Of a stretch of 64,000 nt of DNA, positions 18,866-28,028 are shown one piece after another (within the stretch, counting starts at the first letter, position 1; each line of letters starts with the position of its first letter). Below the pieces are notes generated by a model. It was not told the DNA's origin. It did no database searches and saw nothing but the letters and a program-made list of their open reading frames with translations. This DNA is from Rhodocyclaceae bacterium (GTDB taxonomy: Bacteria; Pseudomonadota; Gammaproteobacteria; Burkholderiales; Rhodocyclaceae), in assembly GCA_016718525.1 (NCBI GenBank), contig JADKDD010000002.1:1597949-1661948 (forward strand), read 5' to 3'. Position numbers and translations under genes: made by a program.

Positions 18866-20145
18866 ACGCTGCGATCATCTTCGGTCTCTTGGTAATCCTC
18901 ATGCTGACCGGCATGCCGATTTCCATTTCTCTCGGTCTCACGGTGTTGACGTTCTTATTCGCCATGACAAATGTGCCACTGGAATCAGTTGCACTGAAGC
19001 TTTTCACCGGTATTGAAAAGTTTGAAATCATGGCGATTCCATTTTTCATCCTTGCCGGCAATTTCCTTACCCATGGCGGTGTTGCCAGGCGAATGATTAA
19101 TTTCGCCACATCGATGGTGGGTCATTGGTATGGCGGGCTTGGCCTCGCCGGTGTGTTGGCCTGCGCGCTGTTCGCTGCAGTTTCCGGATCCAGTCCTGCG
19201 ACAGTCGTAGCAATCGGATCGATACTTCTCCCGGCAATGGTCAGAGCCGGGTTCCCGAAACAGTTTGGCGCGGGCGTCATCACCACATCTGGTGCACTAG
19301 GGATCCTGATCCCACCGTCGATCGTCATGGTCATGTACTCCGTAGCAACCAATACCTCGGTCGGCGCCTTGTTCATGGCTGGCGTGATTCCGGGTATCGG
19401 TTTGGCGTTGGTACTTGGGGGCGTCGCCTGGTATCGGGCGAAGAAATTTAATTACCCGCGTCAGCCGAAGGCTTCCCTGAGCGAGCGTTTTCGCACTTTC
19501 CGCGAATCTGTCTGGGGACTTTTGCTGATCATTGTTGTGATGGGCGGGATTTACACCGGTCTATTCACGCCGACGGAGGCGGCGGCGATGAGTGCGGTAT
19601 ATGCGTTCTTCGTTGCAGTGTTCGTCTACAAGGACATGAGTTTGAAGGATGTGCCCAAGGTCTTGCTGAGTTCCGCCAACATGTCCGCGATGTTGCTTTA
19701 CATCATCACCAATGCAGTGATGTTCTCCTTCATTATGGCCAACGAAAATATTCCTCAGTCGCTTGCGGCGTGGATGTTGGCGCAGGGCTTGGGGGTCGTG
19801 GTGTTCCTGTTTGCGGTCAATATATTGCTCTTGGCCGCAGGGAACTTTATGGAGCCATCCTCGATCGTGCTTATTTTTGCGCCTCTGTTGTTCCCGGTCG
19901 CGATGAAGCTCGGCATCGATCCGGTGCATTTCGGCATCATGATGGTGGTTAACATGGAAATCGGGATGTGTCATCCGCCGGTTGGCCTGAATCTGTATGT
20001 AGCGTCCGGGATAACCAAAATGGGTATTACCGAACTTACCGTTGCGGTCTGGCCGTGGTTGCTCGGGATGTTGGGTTATTTAGTCCTCGTGACTTATTGG
20101 CCACCACTTTCAATCTGGTTGCCACAACGTCTGGGTCTGATGTAA
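18862..20145 (+). CDS. dctM: TRAP transporter large permease DctM
   Basis: The 427-residue ion-coupled transport subunit has about twelve helices. Family marks include MTGMPISISLGLTVL-type helix 1, AAVSGSSPATVVAIGSILLP, GALGILIPPSIVMVMY and the C-terminal EIGMCHPPVGLNLYV. It completes the dctPQM operon and is followed by a terminator hairpin. Confidence 0.95.
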   Translation: MNAAIIFGLLVILMLTGMPISISLGLTVLTFLFAMTNVPLESVALKLFTGIEKFEIMAIPFFILAGNFLTHGGVARRMINFATSMVGHWYGGLGLAGVLACALFAAVSGSSPATVVAIGSILLPAMVRAGFPKQFGAGVITTSGALGILIPPSIVMVMYSVATNTSVGALFMAGVIPGIGLALVLGGVAWYRAKKFNYPRQPKASLSERFRTFRESVWGLLLIIVVMGGIYTGLFTPTEAAAMSAVYAFFVAVFVYKDMSLKDVPKVLLSSANMSAMLLYIITNAVMFSFIMANENIPQSLAAWMLAQGLGVVVFLFAVNILLLAAGNFMEPSSIVLIFAPLLFPVAMKLGIDPVHFGIMMVVNMEIGMCHPPVGLNLYVASGITKMGITELTVAVWPWLLGMLGYLVLVTYWPPLSIWLPQRLGLM

Positions 20146-20166
20146 GCGGTCGAGATATTCGAGTCA

Positions 20167-20190
20167 AAAGCCCGGCAATGCCGGGCTTTT
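20167..20190 (+). terminator. Rho-independent terminator after dctM
   Basis: The stem AAAGCCCGGC / GCCGGGCTTT around AAT is followed by TTTC. It ends the TRAP operon. Confidence 0.9.
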
Positions 20191-20286
20191 TTCTGGAGCG
20201 ACGTAAGGGTCACTGCTCAAACTGCGATAAAATCGCCAATTACCTGTTTTACTTGGATTTAACTTAGCTTTTATTGGAGAGAAGTA

Positions 20287-20712
20287 ATGACCGTTGAACG
20301 TACGCTTTCGATTATCAAACCCGATGCCGTGGCCAAGAATGTCATTGGCAAGATTTATTCCCGCTTTGAGTCAAACGGCTTGAAGATTGTTGCCTCGCGC
20401 ATGATTCAGCTGTCCCGTAAAGACGCTGAAGGGTTTTATGCAGTGCATAAGGATCGGCCATTCTTTAAAGATTTGGTCGAGTTCATGATTTCCGGCCCGG
20501 TCATGATTCAGGCTTTGGAAGGCGAAGGGGCAATTGCCAAAAATCGCGAACTGATGGGCGCGACTGACCCAAAGAAAGCGGCACCAGGCACCATCCGCGC
20601 CGACTTTGCCGACAGTATTGATGCCAATGCAGTGCACGGCTCGGATGCGCCGGAAACCGCTGCTGTTGAAATTGCCTACTTCTTCCCGGCACTTAACGTC
20701 TATTCGCGCTAA
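20287..20712 (+). CDS. ndk: Nucleoside diphosphate kinase
   Basis: Ndk balances nucleoside triphosphates through a phosphohistidine intermediate. The 141-residue protein begins TVERTLSIIKPDAVAKN and has the active-site histidine in NAVHGSDAPETA. A GGAGAGAAGT ribosome binding site lies just before the ATG. It opens the housekeeping series that reaches purA. Confidence 0.97.
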   Translation: MTVERTLSIIKPDAVAKNVIGKIYSRFESNGLKIVASRMIQLSRKDAEGFYAVHKDRPFFKDLVEFMISGPVMIQALEGEGAIAKNRELMGATDPKKAAPGTIRADFADSIDANAVHGSDAPETAAVEIAYFFPALNVYSR

Positions 20713-20718
20713 GCGTCC

Positions 20719-21861
20719 ATGGCAGTAAATCTCCTCGATTTCGATGCACAAGGCTTGACCAACTGGTGTGAGCAGCAGGGTGAGAAGCCCTTCCGCGCGC
20801 GCCAGTTGTTGCGCTGGATACATCAACGCGGGGAGAACGATTTCGATGCGATGACGGATATTGCCAAGAGCTTTCGTGAGAAGCTGAAGCTGCTTGGCGG
20901 CGTGTCGCCAGCACCAACCATCAGCGACAAACTTTCCGACGACGGCACGCGCAAGTTTTTGTTTGATGTCGGTACCGGGAACGCGATTGAAACGGTTTTT
21001 ATTCCGGAGGCCGACCGAGGAACCTTGTGTGTCTCGTCACAAGCCGGTTGTGCGCTCGAGTGCGTGTTTTGCTCGACCGGTCGCCAAGGATTCAACCGGA
21101 ACCTGACTACTGCCGAAATTATCGGTCAGCTCTGGCAGGCTAATCGATTGTTGATGCAAGGTACTCAAACCGGTCAATCCAGTGACCGCGTGATCAGCAA
21201 CGTGGTGATGATGGGTATGGGCGAACCGCTGACGAATTTCGACAATTTGATTCCAGCCCTGAAATTGATGCTTGACGACAACGCCTATGGCTTGTCGCGG
21301 CGGCGGGTTACCGTGTCCACCTCAGGTATCGTTCCGGCCATGGATAAACTGGCGGCGGCCTGTCCCGTTGCGCTGGCAGTTTCCCTGCATGCGCCGACAG
21401 ATACACTACGGGACCGACTGGTGCCGATTAACCGCAAGTACCCGTTAGCGCAGCTGATGGCGGCATGTCAGCGCTATTTGGAGCATGCGCCACGTGACTT
21501 TGTGACGTTTGAATACGTGATGCTTGACGGCGTCAATGACAGTGACGAGTACGCGCACAGGTTGCTTGATCTGGTGCAAGATGTTCCGTGCAAGTTGAAC
21601 CTGATTCCATTCAATCCGTTCCCGAATTCAGGATTCAAGCGGTCATCGCGGGAGCGCATCCGGTGTTTTAGTGAAATTCTGCAGCATGCCGGGATCGTGA
21701 CCACCACCCGCAAGACCCGTGGCGACGATATCGATGCGGCGTGTGGCCAACTTGCCGGACAAGTGAGAGACAAAACCAAGCGCCAGTTGCGCAATATCCC
21801 TGTGGCAATTGAACGGACAGCTGGTAAAGCTGGTGAAATCAGAGTGGAGGCACATTCATGA
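20719..21861 (+). CDS. rlmN: Dual-specificity RNA methyltransferase RlmN
   Basis: RlmN is a radical-SAM enzyme that methylates A2503 of 23S rRNA and A37 of some tRNAs. The iron-sulfur cysteines are C111, C115 and C118 (CALECVFC), and the second catalytic cysteine is in DDIDAACGQL near the C-terminus. The dispersed repeat at 20896-20919 encodes GVSPAPT and does not change the spacing to the conserved DGT segment compared with the E. coli protein as I remember it. The stop overlaps pilF by ATGA. Confidence 0.96.
   Translation: MAVNLLDFDAQGLTNWCEQQGEKPFRARQLLRWIHQRGENDFDAMTDIAKSFREKLKLLGGVSPAPTISDKLSDDGTRKFLFDVGTGNAIETVFIPEADRGTLCVSSQAGCALECVFCSTGRQGFNRNLTTAEIIGQLWQANRLLMQGTQTGQSSDRVISNVVMMGMGEPLTNFDNLIPALKLMLDDNAYGLSRRRVTVSTSGIVPAMDKLAAACPVALAVSLHAPTDTLRDRLVPINRKYPLAQLMAACQRYLEHAPRDFVTFEYVMLDGVNDSDEYAHRLLDLVQDVPCKLNLIPFNPFPNSGFKRSSRERIRCFSEILQHAGIVTTTRKTRGDDIDAACGQLAGQVRDKTKRQLRNIPVAIERTAGKAGEIRVEAHS
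20896..20919 (-). repeat. Dispersed GTTGGTGCTG repeat, copy 5 (in rlmN)
   Basis: Read on the minus strand, GGTTGGTGCTG is followed by GCGAC and ACGCCGCC. It lies in rlmN between the N-terminal domain and the radical-SAM core, in place without extra length. Confidence 0.75.
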
Positions 21862-22670
21862 AACAACAAAATATGCGTACCGTAATCGCAACGGGGCTGT
21901 GTTTTTTGATGTTTGGTTGTGCCACTACTGATGGGGGCGGACCGGGACCTTCAGGAGACAGAGCGCGTCAGCCGATGTCGGCCAGACCGGCAGTAGGTGT
22001 CCCGCAACAAAGCGCCAAAGTGCACACGGAGTTGGCCGCACTGTACATGCTCGAAGGTCGATATGCCGTCGCTCTTGAGGAAACTCAGACTGCAATCGAG
22101 GCTGATTCGACATACGCCCCTGCCTACAATGTGTTGGCTTTGGTACATATGCAGTTGGGAGAAAACCGGTTGGCGGAAGAGAATTTTTCCAAGGCACTGC
22201 GTTATTCACCGGGAGACCCTGAAATATTCAACAACTACGGTTGGTTTCTTTGTCAGGAAGGACGTGAAAAGCAGGGCATTGAATACTTGATGGCGGCAGC
22301 TAAAAATCCGCTTTACCAGTCGCCTACGAAACCCTATACCAATGCCGGCATGTGCGCGATTGGCGTCAAAGACTACAAGCTTGCGGAAAGTTATCTGTCG
22401 ACAGCGATGAAGCTCGATGGTGCAAATACGTTGGCGCTATTCTGGCTTGCCGATGCAATCTACAAGCAAGGGCGTCCGGTGGAAGCCCGCCAATTTATTG
22501 CCCAGTTGGAAAAAGGTATGGAGCTTCCCGCAGAGGCGACCTGGTTAGCGCTCCGCATTGAACGAAAACTTGGCAATCGCGAAGGCGAAGCACGTTATAC
22601 GGCGCGGTTGAAACGCGTTTTCCCAACATCGCCTGAGACCCTGAAGATGCTTAAAGGGGACTACGAGTGA
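21858..22670 (+). CDS. pilF: Type IV pilus biogenesis lipoprotein PilF/PilW
   Basis: PilF is the outer-membrane pilotin that assists assembly of the PilQ secretin. The 270-residue protein has a lipobox (CFLMFGC, cysteine about residue 18) and then several tetratricopeptide repeats (for example APAYNVLALVHMQLGENRLAEENFSKAL). It overlaps rlmN and rodZ by 4 bp each. Its presence implies type IV pili in this organism. Confidence 0.9.
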   Translation: MKQQNMRTVIATGLCFLMFGCATTDGGGPGPSGDRARQPMSARPAVGVPQQSAKVHTELAALYMLEGRYAVALEETQTAIEADSTYAPAYNVLALVHMQLGENRLAEENFSKALRYSPGDPEIFNNYGWFLCQEGREKQGIEYLMAAAKNPLYQSPTKPYTNAGMCAIGVKDYKLAESYLSTAMKLDGANTLALFWLADAIYKQGRPVEARQFIAQLEKGMELPAEATWLALRIERKLGNREGEARYTARLKRVFPTSPETLKMLKGDYE

Positions 22671-23596
22671 GTGGTGCAAGCACTGCACGCGATAGCGATC
22701 TGGATCGGATGACTGCTGACGATACCAACAGCGGATTGAGCGACGATCAGGAGGCAATCGCGACTGATTCTGCTCTTGCTGAAATCGAGACGCCTTCGGT
22801 TGCTCAAGCGTCGCCTAACACGGCCGGGGGACGTTTGCGCGCGGCACGAGAGGCCGCAGGAATGACCATTGCCGACGTTGCCGAGGTCTTACGTTTTAGC
22901 GCGCATCAAATTGAAGCACTGGAACGTGACGATCACGCACATTTGGCTGGTAGCACGCTGGTGCGCGGCATGATCCGTGGCTACGCCAAATTGCTGAAAA
23001 TCGAATCGGAATCCCTGCTTGTCGGTTTGGGTGGGATAGTTCCAGTTTCCATGCCCGACGTTAGAGCGCCGACCAATATCGGGCTGGCAGAAAAAACCAC
23101 AACCGTCGCTCGCGTTTCACGTGGGGTGGTTGTGGCGTTGGTGTTAGTCGCAGTGCTGTTTGCTGCGCTGACAGGTTACGTCTACCTGATGTCCGACGTT
23201 CCTCCTTCGACGCCAACCGCCAGTACGGTCCAAAGCCAACCATCGGTAGCGCCGGTAGCATTGGCGACAAACACCCCACCACAGACCGTGGTGACGGACG
23301 CGAATAGTGCGCCAGCGCCGGCGCCGGTGCCGGATGTGGCCACTAATTTACCGGCTAAGCCGAATGCCTTGACAATTGACTTCGATGATCTGTCCTGGAT
23401 AGAAATCACCGATGCCTCGCAATCGATAGTTTTTCGCGGTGAGCAACCGAAAGGTACCCATCAAGTGATAGAGGGCAAGGCGCCATTTCAGCTTTGGATA
23501 GGACGTGCTTCTGCAGTGCGCGTGACCTACGGCGACCGGGCAATCGATCTTAAACCGTATAGTCGCGAAAACATTGCGCGGCTGACAGTGGAGTAA
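22667..23596 (+). CDS. rodZ: RodZ-like cytoskeletal protein
   Basis: This 309-residue protein has an N-terminal helix-turn-helix domain (GGRLRAAREAAGMTIADVAEVL), one membrane helix (VVVALVLVAVLFAALTGYVYL), a Pro/Thr/Ala-rich linker and a C-terminal DUF4115 domain (ITDASQSIVFRGEQPKG). RodZ links MreB to the cell-wall machinery. GTG 22667 overlaps the pilF stop. Confidence 0.88.
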   Translation: MSGASTARDSDLDRMTADDTNSGLSDDQEAIATDSALAEIETPSVAQASPNTAGGRLRAAREAAGMTIADVAEVLRFSAHQIEALERDDHAHLAGSTLVRGMIRGYAKLLKIESESLLVGLGGIVPVSMPDVRAPTNIGLAEKTTTVARVSRGVVVALVLVAVLFAALTGYVYLMSDVPPSTPTASTVQSQPSVAPVALATNTPPQTVVTDANSAPAPAPVPDVATNLPAKPNALTIDFDDLSWIEITDASQSIVFRGEQPKGTHQVIEGKAPFQLWIGRASAVRVTYGDRAIDLKPYSRENIARLTVE

Positions 23597-23618
23597 GGGC
23601 ACATTTCGCCCGCGCCAC

Positions 23619-24893
23619 ATGACCATCGAGACTGCAATGACTGATGCTGCCGCTGTTACGGATAACCGGGTCAATCCGGCACCTCGCCGTGCAAGCATAG
23701 AGGCGTCAGTGGGCAAGGTTCGGCTTGGCGGAACCGCACCGATCGTCGTTCAGTCGATGACCAACACCGATACCGAAGATGTCTTTTCCACCGCAAAGCA
23801 AGTGGTTGAGCTGGCACGCGCCGGCTCCGAGCTGGTACGAATAACCGTCAATACGCGCGAGGCAGCGGCGGCGGTGCCAAAGATTCGCGAACGCATGGCT
23901 CAGCTCAATTGTGATGTGCCGCTGATTGGAGATTTCCACTTCAACGGCCACAAGTTGCTGACTGAGCATCCGGAATGTGCGGAAGCCCTGGCCAAGTTGA
24001 GGATAAATCCGGGCAACGTCGGCAAGGGTTCGAAGCGCGATGAGCAGTTTGCGCAGTTGATCGAAATAGCGTGTCGCCATGACAAGCCGGTTCGTATCGG
24101 TGTCAATTGGGGCAGTCTCGATCAGGCATTGCTGGCGCGCATCATGGATGAAAACGCCAAACGACCGGTGCCGAAAGATGCGGGTGCCATTATGCGTGAA
24201 GCGATGGTGACATCAGCGCTTGAGTCGGCCGAGCAGGCACTCGCGGTGGGTCTGCCGGCGAATCGCATCATTTTGTCGTGCAAGGTTTCCGGTGTGCAGG
24301 ATTTGATCGCGGTATATCGCGAGCTTGGTGCACGTTGTAATTACCCGCTGCATTTGGGTCTGACCGAAGCAGGGATGGGCAGCAAGGGCATCGTGGCTTC
24401 CAGTGCCGCCATGGCGGTATTGCTGCAAGAAGGCATTGGCGATACCTTGCGCGTCTCACTGACCCCTGAACCCGGCGGTGATCGCACTCGCGAGGTCATC
24501 GTTGCGCAGGAGATTTTACAGACCATGGGGTTGCGGGCGTTTACCCCGCTGGTCGCCGCATGTCCAGGTTGTGGCCGTACCACCAGCACCACTTTTCAAG
24601 AGTTGGCGCAGGACATCCAAACATATGTCCGGGAACAAATGCCACATTGGCGCCAAACCCGTTTGGGGGTTGAGAACATGACGCTGGCGGTGATGGGTTG
24701 CGTGGTCAACGGACCGGGCGAAAGCAAGCATGCCAATATTGGTATCTCCTTGCCGGGAACCGGTGAAGCGCCGGTTGCACCTGTCTATATCGATGGTGAG
24801 CGTGCGGTCACGCTACGCGGAGATAACATCCTGGCCGAATTCCGCGGGCTGATTGATCAGTACGTTGCGCGTAGTTACCCGCCGCTAGGCTGA
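23619..24893 (+). CDS. ispG: 4-hydroxy-3-methylbut-2-enyl diphosphate synthase
   Basis: IspG is the iron-sulfur enzyme of the MEP isoprenoid pathway, which supplies precursors for the hpn genes. The 424-residue protein has the GcpE start (VQSMTNTDTEDVFSTAKQV) and the cluster cysteines in ACPGCGRTTS and MGCVVNGPGESK. A second start at 23637 is possible. Confidence 0.96.
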   Translation: MTIETAMTDAAAVTDNRVNPAPRRASIEASVGKVRLGGTAPIVVQSMTNTDTEDVFSTAKQVVELARAGSELVRITVNTREAAAAVPKIRERMAQLNCDVPLIGDFHFNGHKLLTEHPECAEALAKLRINPGNVGKGSKRDEQFAQLIEIACRHDKPVRIGVNWGSLDQALLARIMDENAKRPVPKDAGAIMREAMVTSALESAEQALAVGLPANRIILSCKVSGVQDLIAVYRELGARCNYPLHLGLTEAGMGSKGIVASSAAMAVLLQEGIGDTLRVSLTPEPGGDRTREVIVAQEILQTMGLRAFTPLVAACPGCGRTTSTTFQELAQDIQTYVREQMPHWRQTRLGVENMTLAVMGCVVNGPGESKHANIGISLPGTGEAPVAPVYIDGERAVTLRGDNILAEFRGLIDQYVARSYPPLG

Positions 24894-24905
24894 ACCAGAA
24901 ACAAT

Positions 24906-26213
24906 ATGAGCACCTCCATTCAAGCCATTCGCGGCATGCACGACATCCTGCCGGCCGAAGCCGACCTTTGGGAACAGTTCGAATCAACTGTGCGCGATTG
25001 GCTTCGAACCTACGCTTATTTGCCGATTCGTACGCCGATGGTTGAGCCGACGCCCTTGTTCTCCCGCGCGATTGGCGAAGTCACCGACATCGTCGAGAAG
25101 GAAATGTATTCATTCCTTGATCGCGAAGGTGGCGAACACCTGACCTTGCGCCCCGAAGGTACTGCATCGTGCTTGCGTGCGGTGCTTCAACACAACCTGC
25201 TTTATGACGGGCCCAAGCGACTGTGGTACATGGGGCCGATGTTCCGCCACGAGCGGCCACAGAAAGGTCGCACGCGACAGTTTCACCAAGTTGGCGTTGA
25301 GGCGCTTGGGTTCGCCGGCCCCGATGTTGATGCGGAACAAATCGCGATGTGCGCGCGACTGTGGGATGATCTCGGATTGACCGGAATTCGTCTGGAGATC
25401 AATACGCTTGGGCAGGTGGAGGAGCGCGCGAAACATCGTGCGGCATTGATTGCCTACTTCGAAAAAAATCACGGTGAACTTGATGCGGAAGCTCAGCGCC
25501 GCCTGCATACCAATCCGCTGCGCATACTGGACACAAAAAACCCGGCCATGCAGGCGCTGGTCGAGGGGGCACCGACGTTGATCGAGTTTCTCGGTGCAGA
25601 ATCGCTGAAACACTTTGAAGATTTGCAGCAACTGCTCAAAGACGCAATCATTCCTTACCGGATCAATCCGCGCCTGGTGCGTGGTCTTGACTATTACAAC
25701 CTGACGGTGTTCGAGTGGGTAAGTGACGAACTTGGTGCGCAAGGAACAGTGTGCGCTGGTGGTCGTTACGATGGACTGATCGCGCAGCTGGGCGGCAAAC
25801 CCGCGCCGGGTTGCGGTTTCGCCATGGGAATCGAGCGGCTGTTGATGTTGTGGCAAGCGCAAGGCAATACCAACCAACCGGAAGCACCTGACGCCTACGT
25901 AGTTCACCAAGGCGACGAGGCGGCGCGCTTTGCGTTCAGGATTGCAGAGCGCATGCGTGACGCCGGGTTCGCGATTCAGTTGCACTGCGGTGGTGGCAGC
26001 TTTAAGTCACAAATGAAAAGGGCTGACGCTTCCGGCGCGGCCGTAGCCTTGTTAGTTGGTGCTGACGAGACGGTGTCCAACGAAGTCAGCGTCAAACCTC
26101 TGCGTGCCACCGACGGCGAGATAGCCGCTCAAACCCGTGTCAATTTCGACCAACTCGCCGAACACCTCGGCGAGCTATTTTTTCCTATGGATGATGATGA
26201 TGGCAGTTTATGA
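24906..26213 (+). CDS. hisS: Histidyl-tRNA synthetase
   Basis: This class II synthetase of 435 residues has motif 2 in FRHERPQKGRTRQFHQ, the histidine-binding RGLDYYNLTVFEW and motif 3 in GFAMGIERL. The C-terminal anticodon-binding domain contains a dispersed repeat (LVGADETVSN) that occupies a position of equal length in the E. coli enzyme as I recall it. The end overlaps the next gene. Confidence 0.96.
   Translation: MSTSIQAIRGMHDILPAEADLWEQFESTVRDWLRTYAYLPIRTPMVEPTPLFSRAIGEVTDIVEKEMYSFLDREGGEHLTLRPEGTASCLRAVLQHNLLYDGPKRLWYMGPMFRHERPQKGRTRQFHQVGVEALGFAGPDVDAEQIAMCARLWDDLGLTGIRLEINTLGQVEERAKHRAALIAYFEKNHGELDAEAQRRLHTNPLRILDTKNPAMQALVEGAPTLIEFLGAESLKHFEDLQQLLKDAIIPYRINPRLVRGLDYYNLTVFEWVSDELGAQGTVCAGGRYDGLIAQLGGKPAPGCGFAMGIERLLMLWQAQGNTNQPEAPDAYVVHQGDEAARFAFRIAERMRDAGFAIQLHCGGGSFKSQMKRADASGAAVALLVGADETVSNEVSVKPLRATDGEIAAQTRVNFDQLAEHLGELFFPMDDDDGSL
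26054..26079 (+). repeat. Dispersed GTTGGTGCTG repeat, copy 6 (in hisS)
   Basis: The core AGTTGGTGCTG is followed by ACGAG and ACGGTGTC. It is read in frame as LVGADETVS in the anticodon-binding domain of HisS. Confidence 0.85.
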
Positions 26214-26889
26214 CCTAGAAGAACAAGAGCAACTCGCGGAACTGAAGACCTGGTGGAACCAGTACGGAAATTTGGTGACCAGTATCATCCTCGCGGTGGC
26301 GTTAGCCGTCGCGGCCTGGCAGGGATGGAATTGGTGGCAGCGAGATCAAGCAGCGCAGGCATCAGTCGTGTATGGTGGCCTGCAACAGGCAGCGCTGCAA
26401 CATGATGCAAAAAGGGTGCGCGAACTTGCAGGTGATTTGATAGACAAGTTTCCGCGAACTGCCTACGCAGTCATGGGCGCTCTGGTCTCTGCCCGGGTAC
26501 AACAGGAAGTTGGCGAAACCAAAACTGCGCAAGTCCAGTTGCAATGGGTGGCTGACAATGCTTCCGATGACGCGATGCGCGCGCTGGCCAACTTGCGACT
26601 GGCGGGCGTCTTGCTGGATGAGAAAAATTATGATGCCGCGCTGACAAGGTTGGCGAGCGTCCCGGCGGCACCTTTTCTAGCCCGTCATAGCGAAATCAAA
26701 GGTGATGTTTTTGCCGCACAGGGGAAATTTGCCGAAGCGCGCATCGCGTATGAAGAAGCGATTGCAGCAATTGAAGAAAAGCAGAAGCGCGCAGATGCCG
26801 ATGGTAACGAAAGAGGCAGACATCTGGCCTATCAGGAAGTATTGCGAGCCAAGCTCGATGGGTTGGCAAGCAGCGGAGTCAAACCATGA
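26200..26889 (+). CDS. yfgM: YfgM-like ancillary translocon protein
   Basis: A 229-residue protein with an N-terminal cytoplasmic stretch (DLEEQEQLAELKTWWNQYG), one membrane helix (LVTSIILAVALAVAAWQGW) and a periplasmic tetratricopeptide domain. In E. coli YfgM contacts SecYEG and periplasmic chaperones. Four consecutive ATG codons (26191-26202) are possible starts; all overlap the hisS end. It lies next to bamB, as usual. Confidence 0.88.
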   Translation: MAVYDLEEQEQLAELKTWWNQYGNLVTSIILAVALAVAAWQGWNWWQRDQAAQASVVYGGLQQAALQHDAKRVRELAGDLIDKFPRTAYAVMGALVSARVQQEVGETKTAQVQLQWVADNASDDAMRALANLRLAGVLLDEKNYDAALTRLASVPAAPFLARHSEIKGDVFAAQGKFAEARIAYEEAIAAIEEKQKRADADGNERGRHLAYQEVLRAKLDGLASSGVKP

Positions 26890-28028
26890 AGCGAATTCGT
26901 GTGGCGCATTTATATGCGGCTGCCACTTGCCTTGGCTTGATCCTGAGCGGTTGCTCGAGTACACCGACGACAGGAAAGGAGCCGGCTGAACTTGAACCGA
27001 TCGAGGTGACCAGCACGGCGGCAATTGCATGGGAATCAAGTATTGGTGATGCACAAGGATTTACCTTTACGCCAAGCTTTACTGGCGATGCAATTTTTGT
27101 CGCCGAACGTGGAGGTGACGTTGCGCGACTTGACAAAGACGGGAAGCGCGTGTGGAAAATTTCCGTGGACACAGACTTGTCCGGAGGCGTCGGTAGCGAT
27201 GGGCAGCGCGTAGTTGTCGGAACAACCAAGGGTGAAATTGTTGTCCTGAATGCCGCCGACGGTGAGCAGCTGTGGCGCGGTCAGTTAAGCGCGGAAGTAT
27301 TGGCGATGCCCGCTGTTTCTGGTGGCTTGGTGGTCGCCCGATCAAGTGATTCAAGAATCGGAGCGTTCGATGCAACGACCGGTATCCGCCGCTGGTGGTA
27401 TCAGCGAACGACACCCCCGTTGGTTTTGCGCTCCGATGTTGGTGTGACAATTGACGGCAACGCGACGCTGGTTGGATTTCCGGGAGGCAAGCTGGTGGCG
27501 ATCAGTAATCAGAATGGGTCCTTGCTCTGGGAGGGAACCGTATCGACGCCAAAAGGTGCAACCGATCTTGAACGGATTACCGACATCACCAGTCGCCCGG
27601 CAGTTGGTGGCGGAATCGTTTGTTCGGCGACTTACAAGGGGCGCGTGGCGTGTTTTGATCGGGTGAATGGAAACCAACTTTGGGTCAGGGAAATCTCATC
27701 GTTTTCTGGTATGGATATAGGGCCGAAGTATGTGTACGTCTCCGATACCAATGGAACCGTCCATGCGCTTGACCGAAGTACGGGAGCCAGCCTGTGGTCG
27801 CAAAACAAGCTGGCATACCGGCAATTGTCTCGCCCGTTACTGATCGGGAGCGAGTTGTTTGTGGCTGATTTCGAAGGATACGTGCACATTTTGCGCATTA
27901 GCGACGGTGCATTTGTCGGACGATTGAAGACCGACGGAAGTGCGGTGCGCGCTGAAATTGTCCGCACGCCTGCCGGTGCCTTGGTCCAGACCAGTGACGG
28001 TGGGTTGTTTGCCATCACTGCAAAATGA
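26886..28028 (+). CDS. bamB: Outer membrane assembly lipoprotein BamB
   Basis: BamB is a beta-propeller lipoprotein of the BAM complex that inserts outer-membrane barrels. The 380-residue protein has a lipobox (LILSGCSS) and repeated PQQ-like blades such as GEQLWRGQLSAEVLAMPAV and NGNQLWVREI. It overlaps yfgM and der by ATGA. Confidence 0.94.
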   Translation: MKRIRVAHLYAAATCLGLILSGCSSTPTTGKEPAELEPIEVTSTAAIAWESSIGDAQGFTFTPSFTGDAIFVAERGGDVARLDKDGKRVWKISVDTDLSGGVGSDGQRVVVGTTKGEIVVLNAADGEQLWRGQLSAEVLAMPAVSGGLVVARSSDSRIGAFDATTGIRRWWYQRTTPPLVLRSDVGVTIDGNATLVGFPGGKLVAISNQNGSLLWEGTVSTPKGATDLERITDITSRPAVGGGIVCSATYKGRVACFDRVNGNQLWVREISSFSGMDIGPKYVYVSDTNGTVHALDRSTGASLWSQNKLAYRQLSRPLLIGSELFVADFEGYVHILRISDGAFVGRLKTDGSAVRAEIVRTPAGALVQTSDGGLFAITAK

